A stretch of 64,000 nucleotides of DNA from Sphingomonas zeae. Its GTDB lineage: Bacteria > Pseudomonadota > Alphaproteobacteria > Sphingomonadales > Sphingomonadaceae. The stretch is from the NCBI RefSeq assembly GCF_014197135.1, contig NZ_JACIFA010000002.1, positions 186,001 to 250,000 on the forward strand, given 5' to 3'. The first letter of the stretch is position 1. Each line of letters starts with the position of its first letter. This document shows positions 1 to 8,204 of this stretch, piece after piece. The position numbers were made by a program, and so were the translations under genes. A model generated the notes under the pieces. That model had not been told where the DNA came from. It did not search any database and worked only from the letters and a program-made list of their open reading frames with translations.

Positions 1-1052
1 AGCAGGCTCTGATGGTTCACCGCCGGAATGTTTTCCCCCAGAACCTCGCGTAGATACAGGCTGCGGATGAGGGTGAACGCCACGATCAGCAGCGCGGCCG
101 AGAAGAACAGGCCGAAGAGTCCGAAGATCGTACCGATTCCGATGATCGCGAACAGGGTGACGGCGGGCGGGATCGCGACGACCCGACTGGTGACGAACGG
201 GGTGATCGCATTGGTCTGGACCAGGCGGACGACCGCGAAGGTGACGAGCGTCCCGATGATCGCGCCGTTCCCACCCTGCGCTGCCAGACCCAAGGCGGGA
301 AGCATGGCGGCGATCGGCCCGACATAGGGTACGAACTCGCTGAGCCCCGTCAGCAGCCCCAGCGCAGCGGCCGAGGGCACGCCCGCGATCGCCAGCCCGA
401 CGCCGACCAGTACGCCCATCGTCGTCATCTGGATCAGCTGCGCGCGGAGCCAGAGCCGCAGGGTGGAACCGGTGTCGAACAGCGCGTCTTCCATGGCCGG
501 GCGCATCGATCGGGGGATGAGCAACAGGAAACCACGCTCATAGATTTTCGGATCGGCAGCGAAGAACAGCGCTCCCACCAGCAGCAACAGGCAGTTGAGC
601 ACGAATTCGCCCGCCCCCGATACGATGCCGCCAATGTCCTGCGCCACCCGGCTGCCCGCATAGGCGGCGCGCACCGCATCGACCACCTTGGCTCCGACAG
701 GCGATTGCGAGGCCCAGCGCGCCAGCTGGTCGATCAGATCGGGCAACTGCGTCACCAGCGTGTTCAACTGTTGACGAAAGGCGACGCCGAACAGCCATGC
801 CAGGAACCCGAGCACCGCCAGTACGGTCGCGATCGAAAGGGTCAGCGAACGCTTCGGCCCGATCGGCAGGTGATCGGAATAGAGATCGGCAATGGCATGG
901 ATGACGATCGCGCCCAGGATCGATCCGAAGGCCAGGATCAGCAGGTCGCCCGCACGGAACAGCGCCGCCGTCACGCCGAGGATCAGCAGCGTCAGGATGA
1001 CGCGGCGGATAAAACGCGCATCGCTTTCGTCGGGACGCAGCCGGTTCATCAT
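1..1052 (-). CDS. AI-2E family transporter (partial, 3' end outside window)
   Basis: The gene begins at the ATG at 1052 and runs off the left edge of the window without a stop, so only the N-terminal 350 or so residues are seen. The start reads MMNRLRPDESDARF and is followed by alternating hydrophobic segments (for example LILGVTAALF and LSIATVLAVLGFLAWLF), as expected of the multi-pass AI-2E/PerM-type exporter family. The family name comes from E. coli TqsA; true substrates vary, so quorum-signal export should not be assumed. The start codon overlaps the stop of the upstream LysR gene by 4 nt (ATGA), so the two are probably translated together. Confidence 0.8.
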   Translation of the reverse strand, partial: MMNRLRPDESDARFIRRVILTLLILGVTAALFRAGDLLILAFGSILGAIVIHAIADLYSDHLPIGPKRSLTLSIATVLAVLGFLAWLFGVAFRQQLNTLVTQLPDLIDQLARWASQSPVGAKVVDAVRAAYAGSRVAQDIGGIVSGAGEFVLNCLLLLVGALFFAADPKIYERGFLLLIPRSMRPAMEDALFDTGSTLRLWLRAQLIQMTTMGVLVGVGLAIAGVPSAAALGLLTGLSEFVPYVGPIAAMLPALGLAAQGGNGAIIGTLVTFAVVRLVQTNAITPFVTSRVVAIPPAVTLFAIIGIGTIFGLFGLFFSAALLIVAFTLIRSLYLREVLGENIPAVNHQSL

Positions 1053-1969
1053 GCGGCCTCCATCGCCTGCGCCGTCATGCACGGATCGCGCACCCGGTCG
1101 GCCAGCCACGTAATCAATGCCTCGACTCGCGCGGGACGCAGCGGGCTGGGCGGGGTGAGCAGATGCAGCCCGATCGGCGGCGGAGTCCAATCCTCCAGGA
1201 TCGCGACCACCTGGCCCGAGGCGAGGTGCGGCCCGATAATGAAGCCGGGCAGACGTGCGATGCCCAGCCCGGCCGTCACCGCCGGCACCAGCGCATCGCC
1301 GCTATTGGCGGTCAGGGGTCCCTGAGGCCGGACCGACACCTCTGCACCATTGGGGTGGCGGAAGCGCCAGGGGCCGGTGACGTTGGAATAGCTTAGCAGC
1401 CGGTGCTCGCCCAGTTCGTTGGGATGGCGGGGCAGGCCATGCTTGGCCAGATAGGCGGGGGAGGCGATGACATGGGTCGAAATGCCGCACAGCCGCCGCG
1501 CACGCAGCGAGCTGTCGGGCAAATCGGCGATGCGCAGCGCGATGTCATAGCCCTCCGCAACGATATCGACCCTTGCGTCGGACAGGCTGAGTTCGATCTC
1601 GATCCCCGGATGCTGCGCCAGAAACTCGGCGATGACGGGGGCAATATTCGTCACCCCGAACGACATCGGCGCGGCCAGCCGGATGCGGCCCGCAGGCGCG
1701 CTGGCGGCGTCGCGCGCGGCCTCCTCGGCGGCGCGGGCCTCGGCCAGGATGCGCGCGGCATGTTCGGCCAGCGGCTTGCCCGCCTCGGTCAGGGCCAGAC
1801 GGCGCGAGGTGCGGTGGAACAGCGACTGTTTGAGCTGTGCTTCCAGCCGGGTGATCGCCTTGGACACGGTGGCCTTGGACAGGCCGATGGCGTCGGCTGC
1901 GGCGCTGAATGAGCGGTGCTCGACCACGGCGGCAAAGATCGCCCAGGCTTCCAGATCCGGCAGACGCAT
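1049..1969 (-). CDS. LysR family transcriptional regulator
   Basis: This is a 306-residue LysR regulator. Residues 1-60 form the winged helix-turn-helix (FSAAADAIGLSKATVSKAI, then LFHRTSRRLALTEAG), and a periplasmic-binding-protein-like effector domain covers about residues 90-295. ATG 1969 is preferred over GTG 1975 because a G-rich Shine-Dalgarno tract lies just upstream. It is divergent from pirin and wrbA, the usual position of a LysR activator relative to its targets, and a TGGAAAC-N5-GTTTCCA inverted repeat lies between them. The protein resembles the CrgA/YhaJ-type group with small aromatic effectors, which is inference. It is translationally coupled to the AI-2E family transporter gene. 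Confidence 0.9.
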   Translation of the reverse strand: MRLPDLEAWAIFAAVVEHRSFSAAADAIGLSKATVSKAITRLEAQLKQSLFHRTSRRLALTEAGKPLAEHAARILAEARAAEEAARDAASAPAGRIRLAAPMSFGVTNIAPVIAEFLAQHPGIEIELSLSDARVDIVAEGYDIALRIADLPDSSLRARRLCGISTHVIASPAYLAKHGLPRHPNELGEHRLLSYSNVTGPWRFRHPNGAEVSVRPQGPLTANSGDALVPAVTAGLGIARLPGFIIGPHLASGQVVAILEDWTPPPIGLHLLTPPSPLRPARVEALITWLADRVRDPCMTAQAMEAA

Positions 1970-2024
1970 CGACACCCCCCCAAATGGCCACGCCGGGGCG
2001 GCTGGCTCTGCGCTACAATGAACG

Positions 2025-2043
2025 TGGAAACGATCGGTTTCCA
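2025..2043. promoter_or_regulatory. Inverted repeat between lysR and pirin, probable LysR operator
   Basis: TGGAAAC-GATCG-GTTTCCA is a perfect 7-bp inverted repeat with a 5-bp spacer in the 136-bp divergent intergenic region. A further GTTTCC half site follows at 2046-2051. Position and symmetry suit a LysR recognition and activation site, although the spacing is shorter than the classical T-N11-A box. Assignment to this regulator is inference. Confidence 0.45.
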
Positions 2044-2105
2044 GCGTTTCCGTTTACGCGATCATTATCGCGCCTATCTTGGGGATAACCAAGGGAGTTA
2101 CCCTC

Positions 2106-2852
2106 ATGACCACGCAAGTTCTCGGAAACGAGATCGCCAAAGGTATTGATCGGCGCAGCTTCGACAGTCTGGGCCATGCCAATCATGGCTGGCTCGACGC
2201 GCGGCACCATTTCTCGTTCGCCAACTATTACGATCCCGCCCGCATGGGCTGGGGCGCGATCCGGGTGTGGAATGACGACGTCATCGCGCCGAATTCGGGC
2301 TTTCCGCCGCATCCCCATGCCGACATGGAGATCATCACCTATGTGCGCACCGGCGCGATCACGCACCAGGACTCGATGGGCAATGTCGGTCGGACGGCGG
2401 CGGGCGACGTGCAGGTGATGAGCGCGGGATCCGGCGTGCGCCACGCCGAATATAATCTGGAATCCGAGGCGACGACGCTGTTCCAGATCTGGATCGAGCC
2501 GCGCAGCCGGGGCGGCCAGCCGAGCTGGGGGGCCAAGCCGTTTCCCAAGGGCGAGCGTTCGGGCAAGTTCGTGACGCTGGCCAGCGGATTCGACGAGGAT
2601 GGCGACACGCTTCGCATCCGTGCCGATGCGCGGGTGCTGGGTGCGACGCTGCGTGCCGGGGAACGCCTGACCCATGCGGTTGGCGAGGGGCGTCACGCCT
2701 ATCTCGTCCCCGCCACCGGACGGATCGAAATCGACGGTGTGCCGTTCGCGGCACGCGATGGGGCGGCGCTGTCCGCCAGGGAACCGGGTGGTCGGACCGT
2801 GACGATCACGGCGATCGAGGATGCCGAGATCGTTCTGGTGGATTCCGAGTAA
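2106..2852 (+). CDS. Pirin family protein
   Basis: This 248-residue protein has the pirin bicupin architecture. The metal-ligand motif [12 protein letters not shown] is near residue 69 and GVRHAEYN near residue 111, matching the His-His and His-Glu ligands of the N-terminal cupin; a second cupin fills the C-terminal half. Characterised relatives such as YhaK and YhhW act as redox sensors or quercetin 2,3-dioxygenases, so the real substrate is unknown. ATG 2106 is chosen because GGGAG lies 8-12 nt upstream. It is followed 29 nt later by wrbA, probably in one transcript under the divergent LysR protein, suggesting a quinone or electrophile stress unit. Confidence 0.93.
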   Translation: MTTQVLGNEIAKGIDRRSFDSLGHANHGWLDARHHFSFANYYDPARMGWGAIRVWNDDVIAPNSGFPPHPHADMEIITYVRTGAITHQDSMGNVGRTAAGDVQVMSAGSGVRHAEYNLESEATTLFQIWIEPRSRGGQPSWGAKPFPKGERSGKFVTLASGFDEDGDTLRIRADARVLGATLRAGERLTHAVGEGRHAYLVPATGRIEIDGVPFAARDGAALSAREPGGRTVTITAIEDAEIVLVDSE

Positions 2853-2881
2853 GTTCATTTTTCTGGAAGGGAGTATCTGAC

Positions 2882-3484
2882 ATGGCCAAAGTTCTGGTCC
2901 TTTATTATTCGTCCTATGGCCATATCGAGCAGATGGCCGACGCCATCGCCGAGGGCGCGCGTTCGGCCGGTGCCAAGGTGGACATCCGCCGCGTCGCCGA
3001 AACCGCACCCGCAGAGGTTGTCGCGGCCGCGCACTTCAAGACCGATACCGCGCATCCTGAAATCGAGGGTCCCGACGCGCTGACCAATTATGACGCGATC
3101 ATCGTCGGCACGCCGACCCGCTATGGCCGGATGGCGAGCCAGATGGCGGCCTTCTGGGACACCACCGGCGGCGTGTGGATGAAGGGCGGTCTGGTCGGTA
3201 AGGTCGGCGGTGCCTTCACCTCGACCGCCAGCCAGCATGGCGGGCAGGAGACCACGCTGTTCTCGGTCCTGACCAACCTGATCCACCACGGCATGACCAT
3301 CGTCGGGCTGGATTACGGCTTCCAGGGCCAGATGGGCGTCAAGGAAGTCCATGGCGGCACGCCTTACGGCGCGTCGACGCTGGCCGATGGCGATGGCAGT
3401 CGCCAGCCGAGCCAGGTCGATCTGGACGGCGCCCGCTACCAGGGCAAGCGCATCGCCGAGACGGCCGCGAAGCTGTTCGGGTGA
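2882..3484 (+). CDS. wrbA: NAD(P)H:quinone oxidoreductase, WrbA type
   Basis: A 200-residue flavodoxin-like FMN protein. It begins [19 protein letters not shown], the FMN phosphate-binding loop of WrbA, and carries the family motifs [13 protein letters not shown] (about residue 78) and [14 protein letters not shown] (about 115). WrbA reduces quinones by two electrons, avoiding semiquinone formation. The length equals that of the family. GGAAGGGAG upstream is a strong ribosome site. It is the second gene after pirin and is followed by a clear rho-independent terminator, so the pair is a closed unit. Confidence 0.96.
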   Translation: MAKVLVLYYSSYGHIEQMADAIAEGARSAGAKVDIRRVAETAPAEVVAAAHFKTDTAHPEIEGPDALTNYDAIIVGTPTRYGRMASQMAAFWDTTGGVWMKGGLVGKVGGAFTSTASQHGGQETTLFSVLTNLIHHGMTIVGLDYGFQGQMGVKEVHGGTPYGASTLADGDGSRQPSQVDLDGARYQGKRIAETAAKLFG

Positions 3485-3493
3485 TTTGAGAGA

Positions 3494-3524
3494 CGGGGGC
3501 GCCGATGGGTGCCCTCGTTTTTTT
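3494..3524 (+). terminator. Rho-independent terminator after wrbA
   Basis: CGGGGGCGCC and GGTGCCCTCG form a 10-bp stem with two G-T pairs around a GATG loop, followed by seven T residues. It lies 10 nt after the wrbA stop. Confidence 0.88.
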
Positions 3525-3550
3525 GCCGTCCGCGCCGGCCAAGCGAAACC

Positions 3551-4333
3551 CTATCGCCGCCCGCCCCGCTTCTTCATCGGCGCAGGCGGAGCCGCCACCG
3601 GAACGACTGGCACCGGCGGCTGGCTCGTCACCACCACCCTCAACGGATCGCGGATTCCGGGATCGGCGGGAAACTGCGCCCGCGCCTTGGCAAAGATCGC
3701 CCGCGCCTGTGCCGCGCCGGGTTCGCTGGGGCTGGTTCCGACCCAGCGCCAGTGCCAGGGCTCCCACTTCACCCGCTGCTTGTTGCCCGCCGGAAAGCTC
3801 ATCTCGAAGCCGAAGCGCCGTGCGTTCGCGATCAACCAGCGCGCAGCCGGAGAGGCCGCCATGCAGGCCTCCGCATCCGGGCAGCCCTTGGCCGGGCGCA
3901 CTGCGAAGTCGATCGCATAGCCGGTCGCATGTTCACTATGCCCCGCAGGCGCGACCGAGATAGCGCGTTCGGCGGCCGACACGCTGCGGTCGCGGCAGAA
4001 GACGTTGCGCTGGCGGGCGACCTCGCGGTGGCAGGACAGGCCACGCAACGCGCCGCCGACCGACGGATCGGCCTTCGCCGCATCAAGCAGCCGTTGCAGA
4101 TCGCCGAGCATCGCCCGGTGCACCCGGCAATAGGGTTTCAGCCCGAACCCGGCGGGGGCGGGCACTATGTCCCCGGGCGGCGCATCGCCATAGGGGAAGT
4201 GGCCCGCGACGCGACCATCCGGGCCGGGCGGCAGCAGCGCGCCGTCGCAGGACTGCGCCTGAGCCGCGACGGGCAGCGCGGCGAAGATCAGCAGCGCCAG
4301 AAAGCGCAGGAAAGCGGCAGGAGCGGTCGGCAT
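3551..4333 (-). CDS. D-alanyl-D-alanine carboxypeptidase family protein (M15/VanY-like), exported
   Basis: A 260-residue protein with an N-terminal signal peptide (hydrophobic FLRFLALLIFAALPVAAQA, cleavage near AQA). The M15 zinc-peptidase signatures are present: SEHATGYAIDF (His-x6-Asp) and EPWHWRWV near the C-terminus, with several cysteines that could form disulfides in the periplasm. It should trim D-Ala from peptidoglycan peptides or act as an LD/DD-peptidase. The C-terminus is a Pro/Val-rich tail ending in basic residues. ATG 4333 is chosen because it places the signal peptide at the N-terminus; the frame stays open further upstream. It converges on wrbA. Confidence 0.85.
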   Translation of the reverse strand: MPTAPAAFLRFLALLIFAALPVAAQAQSCDGALLPPGPDGRVAGHFPYGDAPPGDIVPAPAGFGLKPYCRVHRAMLGDLQRLLDAAKADPSVGGALRGLSCHREVARQRNVFCRDRSVSAAERAISVAPAGHSEHATGYAIDFAVRPAKGCPDAEACMAASPAARWLIANARRFGFEMSFPAGNKQRVKWEPWHWRWVGTSPSEPGAAQARAIFAKARAQFPADPGIRDPLRVVVTSQPPVPVVPVAAPPAPMKKRGGRR

Positions 4334-4382
4334 GACGCGCGGGGCTCTGGCATGTCGGCGCGCACGGTGGCAAGGGAGCGCG

Positions 4383-5024
4383 ATGCACGGAGATCGCGTT
4401 CTATTCATCGACGGCGAAGCGCTGGTGATCGACAAACCGGCGGGCTTGCCCGTGGATCGGCCCCGCAACGGGTCGATCAGCCTTGAAAATCATCTGGAAT
4501 CGCTGAAATTCGGCTTCAAGCGCTGGCCCCATGCGGTCCACCGGCTGGACCGCGACACCAGCGGCTGTTTGCTGCTGTCGCGCAATCCCAAGGCCCATGC
4601 CCGCTTCCAGCAGGCGTTCGAGGCGGGGCTGGTCGAGAAGCGTTACCTTGCGGTGCTGAACGGCATCGTCGAGGGTGAGGGCATGATCGAGCTGGCGCTG
4701 GCCAAGGTATCGACGATGGAGGAAGGCTGGCGGATGGTCGCCGATCCGGCGGGCAAGGCGGCGCGTACCGGCTGGCGCGCGCTGCGCCATGATGGTGGGC
4801 GTACGCTGGTCGAGTTCCGGCCCGAAACCGGGCGTACCCACCAGATCCGTGTCCATGCCGCCACCGGCCTGGGCGCTCCCGTCGTCGGCGATCTGGTGTA
4901 CGGCGCGGGCGAGCCCGGGGGGATGCTGCTCCACGCCGCCAGTCTGACCGTGCCGCGTGGCGAGAAGGACCCGATCACGGCGGAGGCTCCGATCCCCGAA
5001 CGCTTCGGCGCGTTCCGCGACTAG
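4383..5024 (+). CDS. RluA family pseudouridine synthase
   Basis: A 213-residue RNA pseudouridine synthase. HRLDRDTSGCLLLSR (about residue 56) is the RluA catalytic motif with the nucleophilic Asp, followed by EKRYLAVL and the RTHQIRVH motif (about residue 155). There is no S4 domain, so this is a short TruC/RluA-like form; the target uridine in rRNA or tRNA cannot be told from sequence. ATG 4383 has GGGAG 5-9 nt upstream. arfB follows 12 nt after its stop and is probably cotranscribed, a translation-related pair. Confidence 0.92.
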   Translation: MHGDRVLFIDGEALVIDKPAGLPVDRPRNGSISLENHLESLKFGFKRWPHAVHRLDRDTSGCLLLSRNPKAHARFQQAFEAGLVEKRYLAVLNGIVEGEGMIELALAKVSTMEEGWRMVADPAGKAARTGWRALRHDGGRTLVEFRPETGRTHQIRVHAATGLGAPVVGDLVYGAGEPGGMLLHAASLTVPRGEKDPITAEAPIPERFGAFRD

Positions 5025-5036
5025 GACGGCCCGGCG

Positions 5037-5462
5037 ATGGCGCTGATCCCCGTCACCCGCGCCATCGTGATCGACGAGCGCGAGATCGCCGAGAGCTTCA
5101 CCCGCGCCTCCGGGCCGGGTGGGCAGCATGTCAACACGACCGATAGCGCGGTGCTGCTGCGCTTCGACGTGGAAGGCTCATCGAGCCTGCCCGAGGCGGT
5201 GAAGCTGCGTCTGGCGGTGCTGGCCGGGCAGCGACTGAGCAAGGACGGCGTGCTGACCCTGCGCGCCGATGCCAGCCGGTCGCAGGAGATGAACCGGCGT
5301 GAGGTGCGCGAGCGGCTGATCGACCTGATCCGCGAGGCGACGGTCGTGCCGAAGAAACGGCGGCCGACGAAACCGACGCGGGCGTCGCAGACCCGGCGCG
5401 TGGATGCCAAGAAGGGGCGCGCCCAGGTCAAGGCGGGGCGGGGGAAGGTTCGGTTCGACTGA
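5037..5462 (+). CDS. arfB: Alternative ribosome-rescue factor / peptidyl-tRNA hydrolase ArfB
   Basis: A 141-residue class I release-factor-like hydrolase. The GGQ catalytic motif is in SGPGGQHVNTTDSAVLL near residue 28. The basic C-terminal tail (KKRRPTKPTRASQTRR and KKGRAQVKAGRGKVR) is the part that enters the empty mRNA channel in ArfB/YaeJ. There is no stop-codon recognition domain, so it is a rescue factor and not RF1/RF2. It follows the RluA-type gene closely. Confidence 0.94.
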   Translation: MALIPVTRAIVIDEREIAESFTRASGPGGQHVNTTDSAVLLRFDVEGSSSLPEAVKLRLAVLAGQRLSKDGVLTLRADASRSQEMNRREVRERLIDLIREATVVPKKRRPTKPTRASQTRRVDAKKGRAQVKAGRGKVRFD

Positions 5463-5487
5463 ACGCACTGGGCTAAGGGAACCCGAT

Positions 5488-5521
5488 AAAAAAACGGGCC
5501 GACGAACCCATCGCCGACCCG
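5488..5521 (-). terminator. Rho-independent terminator of the small lipoprotein gene
   Basis: Read on the minus strand, CGGGTCGGCGA and TCGTCGGCCCG form an 11-bp stem (two wobble pairs) around TGGGT, followed by seven T residues. It ends the leftward gene at 5549-5926 and also separates it from arfB. Confidence 0.85.
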
Positions 5522-5548
5522 CTTCCATCATCTGAAAGGATAAAGCCC

Positions 5549-5926
5549 TTAGCGGCGAACATCCTCGCCTGCGCGGACCAGCGCGTTGCCGGTCGCCTCG
5601 CGAGCCTTGGCCGTGCCGTTTTCGATCTTGTCGCCCGCGCGGTCCAGCCCGCGATCGATATTGTCGCCCGCGCGATCGGCGTTGGCGGCGGCGCGGTCAC
5701 CGGCGCGGTCGAGCTTGTCGCCTGCCTTGTCCATGGCATTCTCGGCCGAGTTCAGCGCCTTGGCGGTCGCAGCCTCGACATCATCCGAGGCGTTCTGCGT
5801 CGTCGCCTTCACGTCCGAGCCGATCGCGTCGGCCGCCTGCTCCGACTGTTCGCGGCTGTTTTGGCTGCACGCGGCCAGCGAGATTGCGGCGGCGCCGGTC
5901 AGGGCGAGGATCAGGGCCTTCTTCAT
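5549..5926 (-). CDS. Small lipoprotein with helical repeats
   Basis: A 125-residue protein. A lipoprotein signal (MKKALILALTGAAAISLAAC) with lipobox LAAC precedes a charged, Ala/Asp-rich body in which DRAGD-like units recur (DKLDRAGDRAAANADRAGD, then DNIDRGLDRAGDKIENG). The pattern resembles 11-residue amphipathic repeats of LEA or apolipoprotein-like helices. It probably sits in a membrane leaflet facing the periplasm; its role is unknown. GGGAG precedes ATG 5926. It has its own terminator and is divergent from the ArsR-methyltransferase gene. Confidence 0.75.
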   Translation of the reverse strand: MKKALILALTGAAAISLAACSQNSREQSEQAADAIGSDVKATTQNASDDVEAATAKALNSAENAMDKAGDKLDRAGDRAAANADRAGDNIDRGLDRAGDKIENGTAKAREATGNALVRAGEDVRR

Positions 5927-6015
5927 GGCAAACACTCCCGTTTCAAACATATGATCGGCGTGCCAACGCAGATTATCCGTTTCGGGTCCGTGTCGGCCGA
6001 AATCTGTTCGCTCCG

Positions 6016-6044
6016 TTGACCGCATATAAAGATATCTTTATATC
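6016..6044 (+). promoter_or_regulatory. Promoter with 20-bp palindromic operator for the ArsR-metF-metH operon
   Basis: ATATAAAGATATCTTTATAT (6024-6043) is a perfect palindrome in an otherwise GC-rich region. It lies between TTGACC (6016-6021) and TATATC (6039-6044), a sigma70-type pair with a 17-bp spacer, so a bound dimer would block RNA polymerase. The -10 box ends 7 nt before the ATG at 6052 and no Shine-Dalgarno sequence is visible, so the mRNA may be leaderless. Binding by the gene's own ArsR product is inference from position. Confidence 0.7.
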
Positions 6045-6051
6045 GTGATCC

Positions 6052-7014
6052 ATGGCGAATGCGCTCGAAATCTTCCGCGCTCTGGGCGATCCGACGCGGC
6101 TGCGCATATTGGCGCTGCTCCGCTCAATGGAGCTGTCTGTGGGCGAACTGGCGCAGGTGCTGGGCCAGAGCCAGCCGCGCGTCAGCCGCCATGTGAAGAT
6201 CCTGGTCGATGCCGAACTGGCCGAGCGGCGCAAGGAGGGCAGCTGGGTCTTCGTCGCGCTGGGCGACCGTGAGGCGGTGGAGCCGATGACGGCGGCGCTC
6301 GATCGCTGGACGGCGGAGACGCCCGACCCCTGGGTGGTGGCTGATGTCGCGCGGCTGGCGGCGGTGCGCGCCGACCGGGCGGCGAGCGCGGCGGCCTGGT
6401 TCGAGGATCATGCGGGCGAGTGGGACGCCATCCGCTCGCTCCATGTCGCCGACAGCGAGATCGAGGAGGCAATGGCGGGCCTGATCGGCGAGGGCGATCT
6501 GGGCGCGCTGATCGATATCGGCACCGGCACCGGGCGGATGCTCGAGCTGTTCGGCGACCGGGCGGAAAGCGCGCTCGGCATCGACCGTTCGTCGGAGATG
6601 CTGCGGCTCGCCCGCGCCAAGCTGCACGGGCGCGCCAATACCGAGTTGCGACAGGCAGACCTTTATGCGCTGCCGATGGGCGACGGCGCGGCCGACATCG
6701 CGATCCTGCACCATGTCCTGCACTTCGCGCAGCAGCCGGGCGCGGCGATCGCCGAGGCGGCGCGGGTGCTGGGGCCGGGCGGGCGCTTGCTGATCGCGGA
6801 CTTCGCGCCGCATGATCGCGAGGAATTGCGGCAAAAGGCGGCGCATAGCCGCCTGGGCTTTGCCGATGAGCAAATGGCCAGCTGGTTCGGCCCTGCCGGG
6901 CTGACGCTGGCGGAGACGAGGACGCTGGAGGGCGGCGAACTGACCGTCAAACTCTGGCTGGGTGTGAAGAAGGGGCTTCGGCCCGTCGAGGCGAATAGGG
7001 TGAGGGCGGCATGA
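6052..7014 (+). CDS. ArsR family regulator fused to a SAM-dependent methyltransferase domain
   Basis: A 320-residue two-domain protein. Residues 1-90 are an ArsR winged helix (FRALGDPTRLRILALL, then QSQPRVSRHVKILVDAELAERR). Residues about 140-300 are a class I methyltransferase fold (LIDIGTGTGRMLELFGDRAESALGID, GPGGRLLIADFAPH). It is coupled to metF by an ATGA overlap and heads the metF-metH operon. ArsR regulators that sense S-adenosylhomocysteine (SahR) are known to control methionine genes in Proteobacteria; the fused domain is a plausible SAM/SAH sensor. Whether it still methylates anything is unknown. Confidence 0.9.
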   Translation: MANALEIFRALGDPTRLRILALLRSMELSVGELAQVLGQSQPRVSRHVKILVDAELAERRKEGSWVFVALGDREAVEPMTAALDRWTAETPDPWVVADVARLAAVRADRAASAAAWFEDHAGEWDAIRSLHVADSEIEEAMAGLIGEGDLGALIDIGTGTGRMLELFGDRAESALGIDRSSEMLRLARAKLHGRANTELRQADLYALPMGDGAADIAILHHVLHFAQQPGAAIAEAARVLGPGGRLLIADFAPHDREELRQKAAHSRLGFADEQMASWFGPAGLTLAETRTLEGGELTVKLWLGVKKGLRPVEANRVRAA

Positions 7015-7952
7015 CGAACACGATCCTGACGCGAGCCGAGGCCGCGCTGGCGCATGAGGAACCGCTGTTCGCCGATGTCGGCGGCGATATTGCGGTCAGC
7101 TTTGAATTCTTCCCGCCCAAGACGGAGAAGATGGACGCGCAGCTCTGGGATGCGATCCGCACACTGGAGCCGCTCGACCCGCGCTTCGTGTCGGTGACGT
7201 ACGGTGCGGGCGGCTCGACCCGTGAGCGGACCCATGCGACGGTCGCGCGTATCCAGCGCGAAACGACGATGGACGCCGCCGCGCACCTGACCTGTGTCGA
7301 GGCGACCCGCGAGGAGATCGATCAGGTCGCCCAGGAATATTGGGCGGCGGGCGTGCGGCATATCGTAGCGCTGCGCGGCGATCCCCCAGCCGAGGGCGCG
7401 CGTTTCGTCAGCCATCCGGGCGGTTATGAGAATGCCGCCGATCTGGTTGCTGGCCTGAAGAAGCTGCACCCGTTCGAGATTTCGGTCGCGGCCTATCCCG
7501 AGTGTCATCCTGACTCGGCGGATCAACAGGCGGATATCGATAACCTCAAGCGCAAGATCGATGCGGGCGCGAACCGCGCGATCACCCAGTTCTTCTTCTC
7601 GCCCGAAGCCTATTTCCGCTTCCGCGATGCCGCCGCTGCGGCGGGGATCATGGCAGAGATCGTGCCGGGCATCCTGCCGGTGTCGAACGTCGCGCAGACC
7701 CGCAAGTTCGCCGCGATGTGCGGGGCACGCATCCCCGACTGGATGGACCGGCTGTTCGAGGGGCTGGACGACCATCCCGCCGCGCGCCAGCTGGTCGCCG
7801 CGACCATCGCCGCCGAGATGTGCCGTCGCCTCTATGCGGGCGGCGTGAAGGGCTTCCACTTTTACACCCTCAACCGCGCCGAACTGGCCTATGCGATCAG
7901 CCATTTGCTGGGCGTGCGGGGGAAGAAGGCCGAGGCGGTCGCGGCGGCGTGA
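7011..7952 (+). CDS. metF: 5,10-methylenetetrahydrofolate reductase
   Basis: A 313-residue FAD-dependent TIM-barrel enzyme that reduces 5,10-methylene-THF to 5-methyl-THF, the methyl donor for MetH. Motifs are VSFEFFPPKTEKMD near residue 28, FVSVTYGAGGST near residue 61, HIVALRGDPP near residue 116 and GANRAITQFFFSPE near residue 185. It overlaps the regulator stop by 4 nt and is followed by the two metH genes, so methyl supply and use are under one promoter. Confidence 0.97.
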   Translation: MTNTILTRAEAALAHEEPLFADVGGDIAVSFEFFPPKTEKMDAQLWDAIRTLEPLDPRFVSVTYGAGGSTRERTHATVARIQRETTMDAAAHLTCVEATREEIDQVAQEYWAAGVRHIVALRGDPPAEGARFVSHPGGYENAADLVAGLKKLHPFEISVAAYPECHPDSADQQADIDNLKRKIDAGANRAITQFFFSPEAYFRFRDAAAAAGIMAEIVPGILPVSNVAQTRKFAAMCGARIPDWMDRLFEGLDDHPAARQLVAATIAAEMCRRLYAGGVKGFHFYTLNRAELAYAISHLLGVRGKKAEAVAAA

Positions 7953-8001
7953 TGTTAATCCTTCGGGGGTAGGGCGATATCACATAGGGTGTCACTCGCG
8001 G

Positions 8002-8135
8002 CTTTCCCTCCCCCGACCCCTCCCGCCTGCGGGAGGGGAGTGATGAAATTGAAGGGCGAGGTTCGGCGATAGCGCCCGACCTACGACCCAAGCGCGCCCC
8101 TCCCGCAAGCGGGAGGGGATGGGGGAGGGCAGGGC
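8002..8135. repeat. Palindromic GC-rich intergenic element, copy 1
   Basis: CCCTCCCGCCTGCGGGAGGGG and CCCCTCCCGCAAGCGGGAGGGG bracket a core of about 60 bp, with TCCCTCCCCC at the outer left and GGGGGAGGG at the outer right, so the whole element can fold back on itself. It sits between metF and the first metH gene and could work as an attenuator. Related copies occur at eight other places in the window. Confidence 0.8.
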
Positions 8136-8204
8136 CGCAGGCGATGAAGCCTGAGGCTCCCCACTCTCAAAAGAACAACCGCTCGCCAGAGCAGGAGCAA
8201 GACG

